A stretch of DNA of 64,000 nt from positions 18,956,041-19,020,040 of the forward strand of contig CM038917.1 in the NCBI GenBank assembly GCA_021904315.1, read 5' to 3'. The position numbers were made by a program, and so were the translations under genes. Positions 1 through 12,267 of the stretch are shown here, piece by piece. The DNA is from Sphagnum magellanicum. Taxonomy: Eukaryota > Streptophyta > Sphagnopsida > Sphagnales > Sphagnaceae. The number at the start of each line of letters is the position of its first letter. Position 1 is the stretch's first letter. The notes under the pieces are model-generated. The model was given only the letters and a program-made list of their open reading frames with translations, had not been told where the DNA came from and ran no database searches.

Positions 1-130
1 TATGCACTGAGAGCCAAAAAGGGGTTGATTTTGCTACGGTCCAAGTCACCTGTATGTATCTTAATTAACAATTACAAAAGGCATTACATGCCCTTTAACA
101 AAAGGCTCACAATCACCTGCATGTGCAATC
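1..130. other. 3' flank of the OBERON-like gene
   Basis: This short stretch lies downstream of the TAA stop of the OBERON-like gene and is probably its 3' untranslated region. No separate gene is visible, and the window starts here. Confidence 0.5.
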
Positions 131-3100
131 TTATTTCCAGCTTTGCCGTTTCGTAGCTTCAAGCTGCTTCAGGAGGTCATCAAGCTCAGTAAGAAGGGGT
201 AACTTCAGTGCATGGAAATCCAGCTGGGCCTGATGGAGCACCTGCACTGTGTCCTGGCCAGTGCGGCAGCGGTCTTCCGCTTCTTCTAATCGCAACTTTG
301 CCACCTTGAATGCATACTCTTGTTCAATCTTCTCTGCCTTTGCAAGGACTATGCGCTGCAGTCCTTCTGCCTCCCGCCTTGCCTCACCAGCACGAACTGC
401 AAACATCTTGGCCTCAGCCTGCTTGATGCGTACGATGCTCTCCAGCTCCAATATCTGCGCCTTCTTGTGCTCACGCTCCTGCTGCAGCTCTGCTGCTTCC
501 TGCCTCTTCTCCTCCAGCTCAGCATCATATGTCTGCAATGCTGCACGTGCTCGCTCCAATGCATCCCTTGTGGTTGTCTTGTCCATTCCTGAAACTGGTG
601 GAGTTCTTACAGATTCCTTGGACACACGGGGTGGCTGGGTTTGAGCTTCTTTTGAGACAGAAGGTGACTGGTTTTGAACCCTACCTGCATCCCCATCTGC
701 CACAATTTGCAGGAATTGTGTGAGATCGCAAGCAGTTCAACAATATGTTATCAGCTGATCTGCAACCTTGGAGGTGTAACCCTCAAATGTGCCTAGGTTG
801 ATGGATGCAACAGGTGATCAAGCACAGGTTTAAAGAGTGTAAATGGAACAGCTCTTAATATGATGAGAATGGCAATCCAAACCACAACTGCAATTGGAAG
901 GACCCAGAAGGATCCATCTAAGAAAAAATAAAATTACATGGTATGGGTGAAGTTTATCTCTAGTGTTGTTAAAAACTCTCAGGAACACAGACATGCAAGT
1001 AGTTGCACCTGGCTGACTTGGTGTTGGGAGAAAATTCCTGACACGAAAAAAACCATTAAGCAACTCTACTTGTCTCATGAACTTTCCATCAAACACTCCA
1101 GTTCAGACTGGACTGCAAAGGGTGGGGGTGGCAAATTGCATGGATTCAAAGATGATGATGTACTGTATACAAAGAGACAGGAAGATGATATACAGCTTAC
1201 CAGCAAAGAACTTAAGCATAGTTCTACAGGCAATGGCTGGATCCACCTGAGCATCCAGCTGTTGTAGCATTTGCTCAGCCTTGCTGCACAATTGCTGCCC
1301 ATGTGCATCTTTGCTGTCATGGAAGATACGCCTCACACAATCAAGCTCACTAGCCAAGACATCCCGGTCCCATTGTGGAGCACAAGTACAAAATACATCC
1401 TTAACAAAGCCATACAGCTCACTGGTATGGTCACATGCAATACAGTGGAACTGCATCTCTGACGTGCCTGCTGCACCACGAATGCTGGGGCCAGGAGCAA
1501 TATAACCCATGCGGATGCCACAATCAGTGTGGCACCAGTGCAAGCAGAAGTCACACCCAATCCAACGGCATGTGTTGGCATCAAAGTCAAATTTTGAGCA
1601 CACAACACACATGCATGAGCTGCAGAAGCCTGTCTTCTGTGCACAAAGCTTACAATCACATTCATCTGCTGGCAGCTGACTTTGGCAAGCAAAGTTACGG
1701 CATTTGGTTTGCAAGAAAACTTCAACTAGAGCTGAATGGGTCATTGGGATGTCAGGATGCAAGAAGGCCAGGATGCCTGTCTTCACTGCCACCAAGAGTT
1801 CTAGCTGAACTCGGTGTGCTCGCAACAATGTGTCTGTGGTTAAATCTGTGCGAGCTGCAAGAGTCTGCTGTAGTGACACAAACTGCTCCCGTTTATCTAT
1901 GCTATTCAGCATGTCACGCAAGCTTTCCTTCAGCCCCTCCAAGAAGCTGTCGGGCAGTTCCTGCAGCTTGCGGGCCATTGATGGTATCAACTCTGACACT
2001 ATGTCCTGGACCCTTACAGTTGTAAATGGTTTCTCTGAGTCTGCTACCCCTCTCTCCAACAACCCTTTCTCCCGAGAAGGCACCCTCTCTACACGAGTAG
2101 GCAAATCCCAGGGCTGAGTCTCCCGAGAACTTGCACTGTGAGATGGTGAGGACCACATTTCACCATGGTGTCGGTGTTTGTGCTGAGCATCATGTTGCAA
2201 TGATCGTCTGGCATCTGATGAATGGGTAGCCTGCAGCCCACTGCCAACTGGTGCCCCCTGATGACTGCCTTGACTTCTGTCAACACTTTGTGGGCCTCCC
2301 TCTCTTCCTTGGTTTTGCAGCCGCTCACTACCCAGAGAGCCTTGCAGGATTTGTGGATTGTTTCCGGACTGAAGAAGCCTCTGGTACAAGGGCTTAGGTC
2401 TCTGCCTGTCTTGTGCTAGTGCTGTCAAAAACCCTTCATTTGCATGCTTGCTTCTGTATGACATCTGCCAACTGCCATGAGAACCTTGCTCTTTGGCTTG
2501 AGAGATTTGTTGGCTTCCACTTGACAGCTCTGTTTTGTCAAGACTGGTCTGAGTGAGGGAGCAGCTGGGATTGTGAAGGAAGGGCTGAGAATGGGAAACA
2601 GAGATTGAGTTGGTGAAGCCAGTGGAGTGGGTGCGTGTTGCAGCTTGAGAGGGATGGGACTGGGCACACTGCTGTGGAAGAGACTGACGACCATGTGGAT
2701 CACCCGAGGAAAGCGAGAGTGAGGTATCAGGCAGTGCTAAAGATAAAAGTGCAGCATTCTCCATCCTCTGTTTTTTCTCAATCTGTCTCTCCTCCTCTCT
2801 CTCTTTCCCCATTTCTTTCTCTCCTTCTCTCAATTGCCCCTTACCAATCCTCCCCATCAAATTCTCCCCAGAAAGCTCCTTCTCATCTGGTGCCTCAACA
2901 ACTAGTTTACCCCTAGCCCCTTTTCTTGCCTGTTGTGTCACGTCATGTTCAACTGCAGTTGTTACTTCGGGTCCTTGCTCTGTACCTCTGTCTCTAGGTC
3001 CTCCATACTCACAACCCTTAGAAAGTTCTAACTCCCCTTGACCATGCAAAGACTCCCTTACTGCTTCAATCTCTTCTTGAGCATCTATGGTTGGACCCTC

Positions 3101-4078
3101 GCTCTGTTTCTCTCCCTCATCCACTTCCATCTCCATCACTGAGTTAGTGGACCTCTCCAATACTTGCTCCTGAGAATCACCTTCTTTGTTAGGGTTTGAA
3201 CCCTTGCCCATGCCTGAGTCCAGAGCCTGAACAGGTGCCGTTCCAATCTCTTCACCACCTCTTTCCTCACCACCAATCCTTGCATCTCCAGACCCTGTTT
3301 CTTCTTCTTCTGAGGCCTCATCAGTTTCCCTCTTCCTTAGACCATCTTGGTCCTGCTCCTGGGCGGCAATAGGCGCAGTAACGTCGCCATCAGACTCCAT
3401 CTCGCCTTCCTCTCGCTCATTGCTCATTCCCGGCTCCTCCGTCGCCTCCACCATCTCCATGCTCTTGCTAATATCCTTCGGCTCCTTCTTCTCCGTCCGC
3501 TCCTCCTTATTGCTTTCCGACATCACCTCCACATTGTCAACCACCTCCCGCCGTTCTCTCCTGGTTGCGGACGACGTCCCTTTCCTATTGTCCGCACCTT
3601 CCTTATTATTATCTCTTGTAGTGTTTCGCGAACGAGCCTCAAAATCGGAGTCCAAACCCTTGTCTTCTCGATCTCGTTCCCCCTTCCTGGTCTCGTCGGC
3701 AGCAGAGCCCTTGGAGAAGCCACGGCCGTCCTTGACGAAAGATGCACGAGAATGATGATGACGGTAGTGATGATGATGGTGATGGTAATGATGGCTGTGA
3801 TTCTTCATACCTTTATCAGCAGCAGACGACGACGACGCCACGACGACGCCACCTCCCTCCCTCTTCTCCAACAGCATCCGCCCTACCACCACCTCCGACG
3901 AACCCCCGTTGTCTCGTCTGTCGCCGCCACCATGGCCACCGTGGCGACGGAACCCACGGCTATTACGGCCATCATCGTCCATGCGCTTGAAGCGAGGCTG
4001 CTGCTCATCGCGTGCATCGGCGACATTAGCAGCAGGAGAAGACGGGGGCACATGGATCAGCGATCGATGTCGCTTCAT
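131..4078 (-). CDS. OBE4-like: OBERON3/4 (TITANIA)-like PHD-finger protein, two exons
   Basis: Nuclear PHD-finger protein of the OBERON family, which in Arabidopsis keeps shoot and root meristems active and is also known as potyvirus VPg-interacting protein. I join two exons: 1201-4078 and 131-696. The 504-bp intron has a GTAAGC donor and a GCAG acceptor, and the join keeps frame with phase 1, giving 1,147 residues. The start ATG (4076-4078) opens MKRHRS, close to the MKR start known for OBE3/OBE4. Residues 1 to about 680 are charged and low-complexity, with a His-rich run near residues 90-115 and Arg/Gly-rich patches. Residues 685-792 are the conserved helical region. Residues 793-887 are the Cys/His-rich PHD-type zinc finger (CRNFAC ... 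CDFCLHWCHTDC ... FHCIAC). Exon 2 encodes a coiled coil rich in Glu, Ala, Arg and Gln. The length fits the longer OBE4 type better than OBE1/2. No frameshift or premature stop is seen. Confidence 0.92.
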
Positions 4079-4160
4079 CGCTCCGAACCCTTTCTTCTTC
4101 TCCTCCTTCTTCCTCCTCCTCCTCTCCCTCCTCCGCCTCCTCTTCCTGACCCGAGCTTCA

Positions 4161-4487
4161 GGGTTCTACGACTTGTGACCTAATTTCCAGAGGTACTTTC
4201 CAAACATAGAGTACACGGTAGGGCCCATTCCAACTCGGAACGCGTTGAGCCTGGTACGGTGACATGCCATTCCGTCAGTTAAAGCTTCCGTTCCGTCAGG
4301 TGTCTTCTTCGTCTTCCTAAGCTTCTTCAGGGTACGACGACTTGTGACATAATTGCCAGAGCTAATTTCCAAACATCAAGTCCACGGTAGGGCCTATTCC
4401 ACCTCGGAACGTGTTGATCCTGGTACAGCGACGTGCCATTCCGTCAGTTAAAGATTCCGTTCCGTCAGGTCGTCAGCTGGGTTCTAC
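4161..4487. repeat. Imperfect tandem repeat in the upstream region of the OBERON-like gene
   Basis: Two diverged units of about 169 bp start near 4170 and 4339, both opening GACTTGTGAC and both containing CCATTCCGTCAGTTAAAG and CCGTTCCGTCAGGT. A third start (GGGTTCTAC, as at 4161-4169) is cut off at 4487, where the MULE begins. The repeat lies 80-410 bp upstream of the start codon, so it is promoter or 5' leader of the minus-strand gene. The stretch 4079-4160 is GA-rich on the gene's strand, as in many plant leaders. Confidence 0.75.
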
Positions 4488-4779
4488 GGCCAGAGTGAAC
4501 CAGCCCCCATGACTGCACCAGTTGGCCGTTCTGTCCATAAGATGGGCTGGATGATTTGCCTCTTTTTCATTCGCCTCTTTACCTTACGTTAACCAACATT
4601 CTACCACAGTCAATCTTTTGTGGTGGCTGACTTTTGACCTTTTTTGTCTTTGCCAATGTTTTCTCAACCCTGACCTCCATACTACCCACCCACTTAACTA
4701 GCCTACTGACCTAAATCTTAACCTTGCCTATGAACTAACAATTAATCTCTTACTTACCTTGGCAAAATTCTTATTTTCT

Positions 4780-4909
4780 TTTAGCTAAACTTTTATTTCT
4801 TGGTTAAACCTATATTTCTTCTTGACTAAACTTCTATCTCTTGGCAAAACCTATATATTTTACTGGTTAAACTTTTATCTATTGGTTAAACTTATATTTA
4901 TTAGCTAAA

Positions 4910-4982
<73 letters not shown>

Positions 4983-5120
4983 GGTTAAATTTTTCTTTCT
5001 TGGTTAAACCTATATATCTTTTTAGCTAAACATTTTTTTTTCTTTATTAAATTTGTATCTATTGGGTAAACTTATATTTCTTGACAAATTTTATATATTT
5101 TACTAGTTAAACTTCTACCT
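4780..5120. repeat. Degenerate GGCTAAACCTATAT repeats, left arm of MULE 1
   Basis: Many diverged copies of a roughly 25-bp word around TTGGCTAAACCTATATCTC. The same word family fills 27870-28980 at the equivalent place in the second element, which shows that the left arms are related. An (AT)n microsatellite sits inside at 4912-4979. Confidence 0.8.
4912..4979. repeat. (AT)n microsatellite
   Basis: About 34 uninterrupted AT dinucleotides inside the GGCTAAAC repeat field. Confidence 0.98.
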
Positions 5121-6179
5121 AATTCCTATTCCATAAAATAATTAAGAAAGTAGATATATTTTTCAGTAATGCCACTTTAATTATTAACAAAACATCTACT
5201 TATTACCAGAACTTACTTACCCACATGTCATACCTACTTATGCATTTGTAAATTGTGGACTTCGATTGCAAAAATTATAATGTAAAACGTGGGTATTGCA
5301 ATTGCAAAAAACAAATTGGTGGTGGTCCTCTGCCTCCACTTTGGACCATTTAATGCAAAATGTACTTAATTTAATTAAGCGATAGGCTTAATAAATTTAT
5401 AGTTAAAAAGACATCAAACATTTATGAATATTTGCACAATTTTCAATACTAATCAAAATCAATCTTAGGTTGGGTTTTTAAGGGAAATTTAGCTAAATCT
5501 TCACATATAAATACTTGTAAAAAGACTCATTTTATCTCTTTTGAAGGTGAATGAAGGTTTCAAATTAGGCCTTTAAGTTGAAGTGACCACATTAAAAGTA
5601 AGAAAATAGACTTTTATTTCATTCATCTAATTATTATTTTTCATTGTGTTTCAATTTTAATTCATCATTCACCCCTAGAAGATTATTTTGTATGGCATTT
5701 GAATATGTTTATATAATTATTAATTTCTTATGACATTTACCATTAAATTGTTTAGGTTTACATATAAATATTTTGGGGTAATTAGTTTCTAACTCTAAGG
5801 CTAATGCTTCCATTCATTATATTTTTTAGTTGATTAACTTTAAAATTCAAAACATAGTTGTTATAAAAAAAATTTGTATTCCATTTGTAGTTTTGTTAGT
5901 ATAATCATTAAGTTGAAAAGATTTACCATTATGAGTATTTAGGGTTTTAGGTTTATGGTTTAATGAAATGTGTGTTGATTTATTTAAGTTGTGTTTTCAA
6001 ATCAAGATACAACTCCTTTGAGTGTGACATCATCCTTTAACATCAATAGTATGATATTTTTTCTTAATCATTTTTTTATTATTGTTTTTTTTTAATTTAA
6101 GGAAATCAATCTCCTTGGATGGTTTTAATACGGTCATCAAATTCCATTAAGAATATTCCATGTTTGATATATGGATTTA
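5121..6179. other. AT-rich non-coding arm of MULE 1
   Basis: No reading frame with coding character. The sequence is AT-rich, with scattered words such as GGGTATTGCAATTGC. I see nothing else to annotate. Confidence 0.6.
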
Positions 6180-6660
6180 GCATTTTGGCCTCCCATAGAT
6201 AGTGTGGATTTAAGGTCATAATGTCAATATTGTATTTTTGCCACCCACATATAGTGTGCATCTTTAAATTGTCATGCAAGTATTATATTTCCCTCTCCCA
6301 TATATAGTGTGAATTAAAGTCATAATGTGGGTATTACACTTTACCTTCACATACAATTTGCATCTTTAAATTGTCATGCAAGTATTACATTTAGTGTTCT
6401 CACCTATAGTGTGGATTAGGGTCATAAAATGGGTATTGCACTTTGCCCCCACATATAGTGTGCATTTAAAAATTATCATGTAGGTATGACATTTCCTTCT
6501 ACCATATATAGTGTGGATTAAGGTCATAATGTGGGTATTGCATTTTGCCTTCACATACAATGTGCATCTTTAAATTGTCATGCAAGTATGGCATTTCCTT
6601 CTTCCATAAATAGTGTAGTTTGTTGATTATCATGTTAGTATTACATTTAGATTATCCATA
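6180..6660. repeat. Minisatellite of about 120 bp (dimeric unit), about four copies
   Basis: Alternating half-units: one with ATATAGTGTGGATTAAGGTC then ATAATGTGGGTATTGCA, the other with ACATACAATGTGCATCTTT then AAATTGTCATGCAAGTA. Together they repeat about every 120 bp. An inverted copy lies inside the transposase remnant at about 8655-8825. Short reading frames across it are by-products of the repeat. Confidence 0.85.
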
Positions 6661-7479
6661 AATAATATGGATTTCAAATAGACTTGAGAATATTGCAATT
6701 TAAAATTTACAATTATGGCCATAAACCATATCATATGTTTTCCATACTTAGCATTTAGGGTATTATGTGCATGATTGTATAGGGTTTAGATGAGGGATAC
6801 AAATTAAGTACTTAAAACATGTACATTTGCATTAGTATTGAATATGACAATTAACATGTAATTCAACATATAGCAAGTATAAAGTTTTAGACATTAACAT
6901 CAATTTACCGTCTTTTCTTGTACAATCAATTCAAGGCATAGTTTCAAACATGGGTCGTGTTTCAAAATCTCAATTTATTGAAATCCAAAACCCAAGGAGG
7001 TCACCCTTTAACAACATGGACTTGGTGTGAAGAAATGATGTTTGACATGGAGGGGCACGTATAATTGAGGTTGAGTGTGCATACATCCCACATGCACAAA
7101 TTTCAAAATTTTTAAATGGTGATTGAAGCCATGAAGATTCCCTGATGGAGTGGAACAATTATAAATGGGTACCCCCACAAGAAAATGTAAAAATGCCAAG
7201 AATCCAAAACCACCTTAGCCATATTTGGTATGATGTTATTGTTCACTCTTGTTGTATGGAACTTGTTTTTTAATCTCATATTATACCAAATTTTAGGTCC
7301 TAAATTGATTACACATTTTGTAGGTATGGATCGGAAGACAATCGTGAAGACCCAAACCACCATTGATCCATTAAACGGGGTTGTTTAATTTAATTCTTGA
7401 TTAGGCGATTATACACACAACCCAAGGTGGTGGAGATAATCTTTTACCATCAACCTCATACATGGGTTAATGGTGAGCT

Positions 7480-9760
7480 TGCGCATGGCAAACATGACCT
7501 TGATTCCATTACACGACCATTTGTTTTTGCCCCATGAATGTCACAAGCCCTTAAGGATCACATTTGGATTCAATTGGGTTTAAGCTACATTGTCAAACAA
7601 ATATATGAAAAACATAAAGCAATATGGTGGGCTAGAATCAATGCAAGAGAAGCAATGACAAGGGATGGTTTCATTAGGCAATAAGACATTGCTTACTTGG
7701 ATCACAAACACAAAAGATGAAGTTGACTTTTACACAAAAATCCAACCATTTCCCTTCTCACATGGGCATTTAGTCATCCAAATGATGTGTTTTATTTTCA
7801 AGATGCAATTAAGGATAATGGGATTCATGTTCCATTCACAATAAGGATACAAACCCCATCTCAATTACAAGTCATGGTTTCATTAAATGATAATGGGTCT
7901 ATCTCAATGGATGCCACTTTCGGCACTAATGATGTGAAATTTCACTTATTCACATTGATGGTGTTTGATGCACATCACACCAGAATGTCAGTTGCATGGA
8001 TCATTACAAGCCGCCAAACATGCAATGATTTGGTGGAATGGTTAACTCCTTTGAAAACAAAGCTTCTAAGGAAAAACCCAAAATGGAAACCTTCGTGTTT
8101 CATCGTTGATGATATTCCACAAGAGTTATGAGCATTGTAATGAGTTTTAATCTCATTTTACCTTTTTTTGAGCTTTTATGTACATGCAACCATTTCAAAA
8201 TTTCATCACACATTCTCCATTGTAAATAATGTTATAGTTGAAATGATAATAAATTGGTATTTTATGCATGGTTAGGATTGTGTGGGGCAAACATCAAGCA
8301 CCCATTTACCTTTGTGCCTAGCATGTCTTAAAGGTTTGGCATTTATGTTTGATGGAGAAATCAAAGACAATAGGGTGTGACATGCAATATTGGACGACCT
8401 TCACACCATCATGTACATGCCCATTAAACCAAGTGAAAGCATTAAAACCTTCATGATTCATGGGAGAAACAAGATTATTGAAAGTTTCACCCAACATTTG
8501 CACGGTGATTCATGGATTTGGTATTTTTGGACCTATTATTTCCAAGTTGGTAGGTGAATTAACTCTCAATCCATCATTGTTGTTCCACCATGTTGTGCAT
8601 ATCCCAAAATATTCACTTCTTGAATTAAGGTAGAAACACCAATGATGGACTTGGCAATCCTATGTGGGGGCAAAATGCAATACCTACATGATTATTTAAA
8701 GATGCACATTATATGTGGGGGCAAAATGCAATGCCCACATTATGACCTTAATCCACATTATATATGGTAAAAGGAAATGCAATACCTACATGACAATTTA
8801 TGGATGCACATTGTATCTTGTTGTAGATTTGTGGATGGTGGGGCTTTGATAAATGCCACATTCAAACTAGGACACACAAACATCAATTGAGTCTTACCAT
8901 GGGGCATTGAAACGTTGGTCTTCTTTGGAAACAAAAGGGCTTTAAGGTTGGCGGATTAATTGGTTAGTGTGGAGATTCACAACAACGGTTATAAGACATT
9001 ACATGCACATGGCTAAAATGAAGAAGTGTGGGTTTATAAAAAATAAGGTTGTGGAACACATTGCAAAAGTGAGCATTGAAAAGGTCACATTGATCCCTCA
9101 CACCAATGTCACCCATGGGATAGATGATTCAAACGAAATCGGCCGTGCATGGATGGTATGAAGCTAATAACATCCGAATATGACATACAAGGTCCCACTT
9201 CCTTTCGCCAAGTATATTTGTTGCACATGTGAATGGACGTTACGTGGAAACTTGTGCAAACATCAAGTTATTGTTCTTTTTACATATACCCATCTCACTA
9301 AAAAAATATCATTCAATATTGTGGCACATGGTATGGATCTGATCGTGAAGGTTTTGCCACCATGTATGCAAACCCTACCTATTTGCACATTTATGACAAT
9401 GAATTTGATGATGAAAAGACCAATGAAGATCACTTTAAAAAACCATGGGTTGTTGATATGTGCGGGCTTATGACACTGGATGATACCTCCCCCAATATGG
9501 AAAAAAAAAATCACAACCAACCTTCAAGTTCATCCATCATCATGGAGAAAATGTTTGTTCAAATGGATGACATAATGCAAGAAATCATCAATGAAGTCAA
9601 AGAAGGTGGGGTTCAACTTATAGACCACACCACATCATTATTGTATGTTATTGCAACAAATGTATGAGGTATTCACCTTTCCATGGCGAATGAAGTCATG
9701 CATCCTAGCATGGTATTTGATTAAGTCAATGACGGACTTGGTAATTCATGCTCTAGATGA
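7480..9760 (+). pseudogene. MULE transposase remnant (DDE plus SWIM zinc finger), with introns
   Basis: Decayed transposase of a Mutator-like element, whose intact form would cut and move the element in the nucleus. A plausible first acidic residue lies in MDATFGTND (codon at 7910) and a second in IVDDIPQE (about 8105-8119). After a likely GT-AG intron (about 8137-8275) the frame continues with VWGKHQ and a CxxxH-like block in which a Trp codon has become TAG. Farther on come SYHGALKRW (near 8898) and a SWIM finger CTCEWTLRGNLCKHQV around 9220-9270 (CxC, then eight residues, then CxH). The final part runs through LHIYDN and MQEIINEVKEGGVQLIDH. Stops and frame changes occur throughout, so it is not functional. 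The inverted minisatellite at 8655-8825 may lie in a second intron (possible acceptor TTGTTGTAG). The third catalytic residue was not located. Confidence 0.85.
8655..8825. repeat. Inverted copy of the 6.2-6.6 kb minisatellite inside the transposase remnant
   Basis: Contains TATGTGGGGGCAAAATGCAA, then CATTATGACCTTAATCCACA and TGACAATTTATGGATGCACA, the reverse complement of the array at 6180-6660. The two arrays could pair in one transcript. Confidence 0.85.
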
Positions 9761-12267
9761 AGGATTGGCATGAAATGATGTTAGAACATGCAAATATCCA
9801 TAAGAAGAGGGTTCGTGAGTAAAAAAAACCAACACAAACTTGTTTGTACTTATCTCCCATTTTATTTTCCATTACTAAAATGTGCATCATATTACAATTG
9901 TGTGAAATAATAGATTATTTACGTGTTAATGTATTGATTTTTTTATCAATGAAAATATAAGGTTTGAAAGTTAAAGTTAACATTGTTAAGGTTATATATC
10001 ACATTTTTTAAAACTCCCAAACAAGAATATTTCATTCAAATGTCGTATAAAGCTGGGTGTTGTAGGTTAATTGTACAATAATCACCAAGTCAATATGTGG
10101 GTAATGCTTACCCATTTTGTTTATTGTGGCATTTAATTAGTCTTACATGCAGGTATTGCAAGGTTTAAGGTATATCATAGTTAAAAGTTAATGGGCACTA
10201 ATACATGTATTGCACATAATTTCATATCTTTCGTGGGTATTAATTACATTTAAGTAAATTAGATGAAGGTATTGCAAATTCCCTACTCCTTCCAAAAGGG
10301 TATTTGACCACTTAATGTAAGTATTGTCTTACCTTTTCTCATCAGAATGATAATTTGATTTAATGGATTTGTTTTATTTATAAATATCAATTGGATATTT
10401 CTTATTACATTCGTTCCATTAAATGTAGGTATTGCATTTGGTGGACAATATCCCCCTAAATAACCCTAGATGATGAGGGACTAAATTTTTGCAATACCTA
10501 CATAATAAATATTTATTAACCAAAAGGGGGCTTTTAATGAGGGTACACAATATAGATTTGTGTAGGTATAATGATAAGCTTAATATGGTAGATTAATAGC
10601 ATTACATTACAATATTAAAAGCCAAATTGCCTTAATGATCACCTTAACATTGATTGCAAACAATGTAGGTATTGCAAATTAGGATTTGGAAAAACTAGGA
10701 CATGCCCATAGTCAATATTTACACCTGAAGATGAAGGTATTGATAATTGGTTTTTTTTTTTAAATAGGTATTTTTTGGATATTTCATTTTTTTTAATACA
10801 CTAGATGTAAGTATTGCACTTGTTAAATAAGATGTATTTACATAACCTTAGATGATGAGTAAACAAGTTTTTGCATAATTAAATCAAGGGGGGGGTTACA
10901 TAATGTAGATTTACCCAGGTATTACAATTTGGGGTTGGGGCATGCATTTGGGGTCTAACATAAGGTGATAGGGTAAAGTATTGCAAATTGAAAACTTTAA
11001 CTTTCATCTAAAAACTAAATAGTTTCATACAAAAAAAACCTTAAACTTAATATTGGTAATTTTTTTTGTAAAAACCATAAATTATGTAGACATTACAACC
11101 TAATGGATGCATAGGTTTAAATGAAAAATTAAGTAAACCTATACAATGAACTCTAAAATGTTGAGCTGAAACCTTTGTATGCAACAAAAAATCCCTACAT
11201 TCACCCTAAATTAAATAAACACAAAAAGAATTGGTTGCATAACTTTAATGGTGGAATTTAACAAATTTTTTAGAACTAAATGTTAAATTTGATTTTGGAA
11301 TTATTTTTGCATAACCCTAAATTGTGTAGGGACTATCAACATTGGATACATAATTATAATAAAATTATGAAATGATTTTATATAAGTACCAAGAAAACTT
11401 GTGTTTTAAACCTATTTGGGGGGGGGGGGGGGGGGAGCCAACCAATGGGAAGGTTTTTTATCATTCATACCTTTGCCATGGAGTCACTTTCATTCTACTC
11501 TCCTTTAATACATGAAAAAATAAAGAAAAATAGGAACCTCCTCAAATATATGTGTGTATACATAAATTCACTTAAAAAATATTCCATGAAAACAATAAAA
11601 AGGTTAAGAAAAAGGTTACCTTAAAACAATTAATGACAAAAAGGTGGGCTTAATTTCCTTGAACCCTAAACCCAATGTCCCCCTTATTTATTTGAAACAT
11701 ATATTAATCAAAATTTTATATTAGGGTAATGTAACATGAACATGAGTTGGTTTTAATGCGGGTATTGGAATTTGAAACATTTCATGGAAAACCCAACCAT
11801 AAAGAAAAGAAGATGAAAAGTTTGTAATACCTACATATACAAATTGGTTTATGCACCAAGGGGTCCTTTCATGAAAGTGGACAATGTAATTATATAAAAA
11901 TATTAAATTACAATTTTTCCTTAAGGTTATTATGTGGGTATTTCATGATAAGGATAATGAAGGTATTGTTTAAATGTTCTAACGTGGCCACAAAATGTGC
12001 TAACCTTATTATATGAAGGTATTGCTCATCTGGTTTATAATACAAATGTAATCCATTTGTGGTGGATGGGGGTACTGTGTGCAACATGGCATAAAATGAT
12101 CCCAAAATCTACAAATCAAAATTAAAGCAAGTGGATTGATACAAAAATGTTCAAGTAACCACACTACAAAAATGATGGTGACAAAAAAATCATGTTAAGT
12201 TAATCTATAATGGTTCTATACAAAAATGGTGCATACATGCACTAAAGTTATATCCATAATTATTCCT
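9761..12267. other. Non-coding interior of MULE 1 with dispersed AGGTATTGCA motifs
   Basis: About 2.5 kb of AT-rich DNA without a credible reading frame. The motif (T/A)AGGTATTGCA, or its inverse TGCAATACCTA, recurs with small changes, for example near 10153, 10265, 10425, 10489, 10665, 10735, 10810, 10917, 11826, 11961 and 12015. The segment 9945-10010 recurs inverted at 52290-52354. A run of 18 G occurs at 11418-11435. Confidence 0.6.
11418..11435. repeat. Poly-G tract (18 G)
   Basis: Uninterrupted G run. It may form G-quadruplex structure, and its exact length is uncertain in any assembly. Confidence 0.95.

Noticed and set aside
3347-4183. 278-codon plus-strand frame opposite the OBERON-like N-terminus
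   Set aside because: Shadow of the minus-strand gene; low-complexity Leu/Pro/His composition and no domain.
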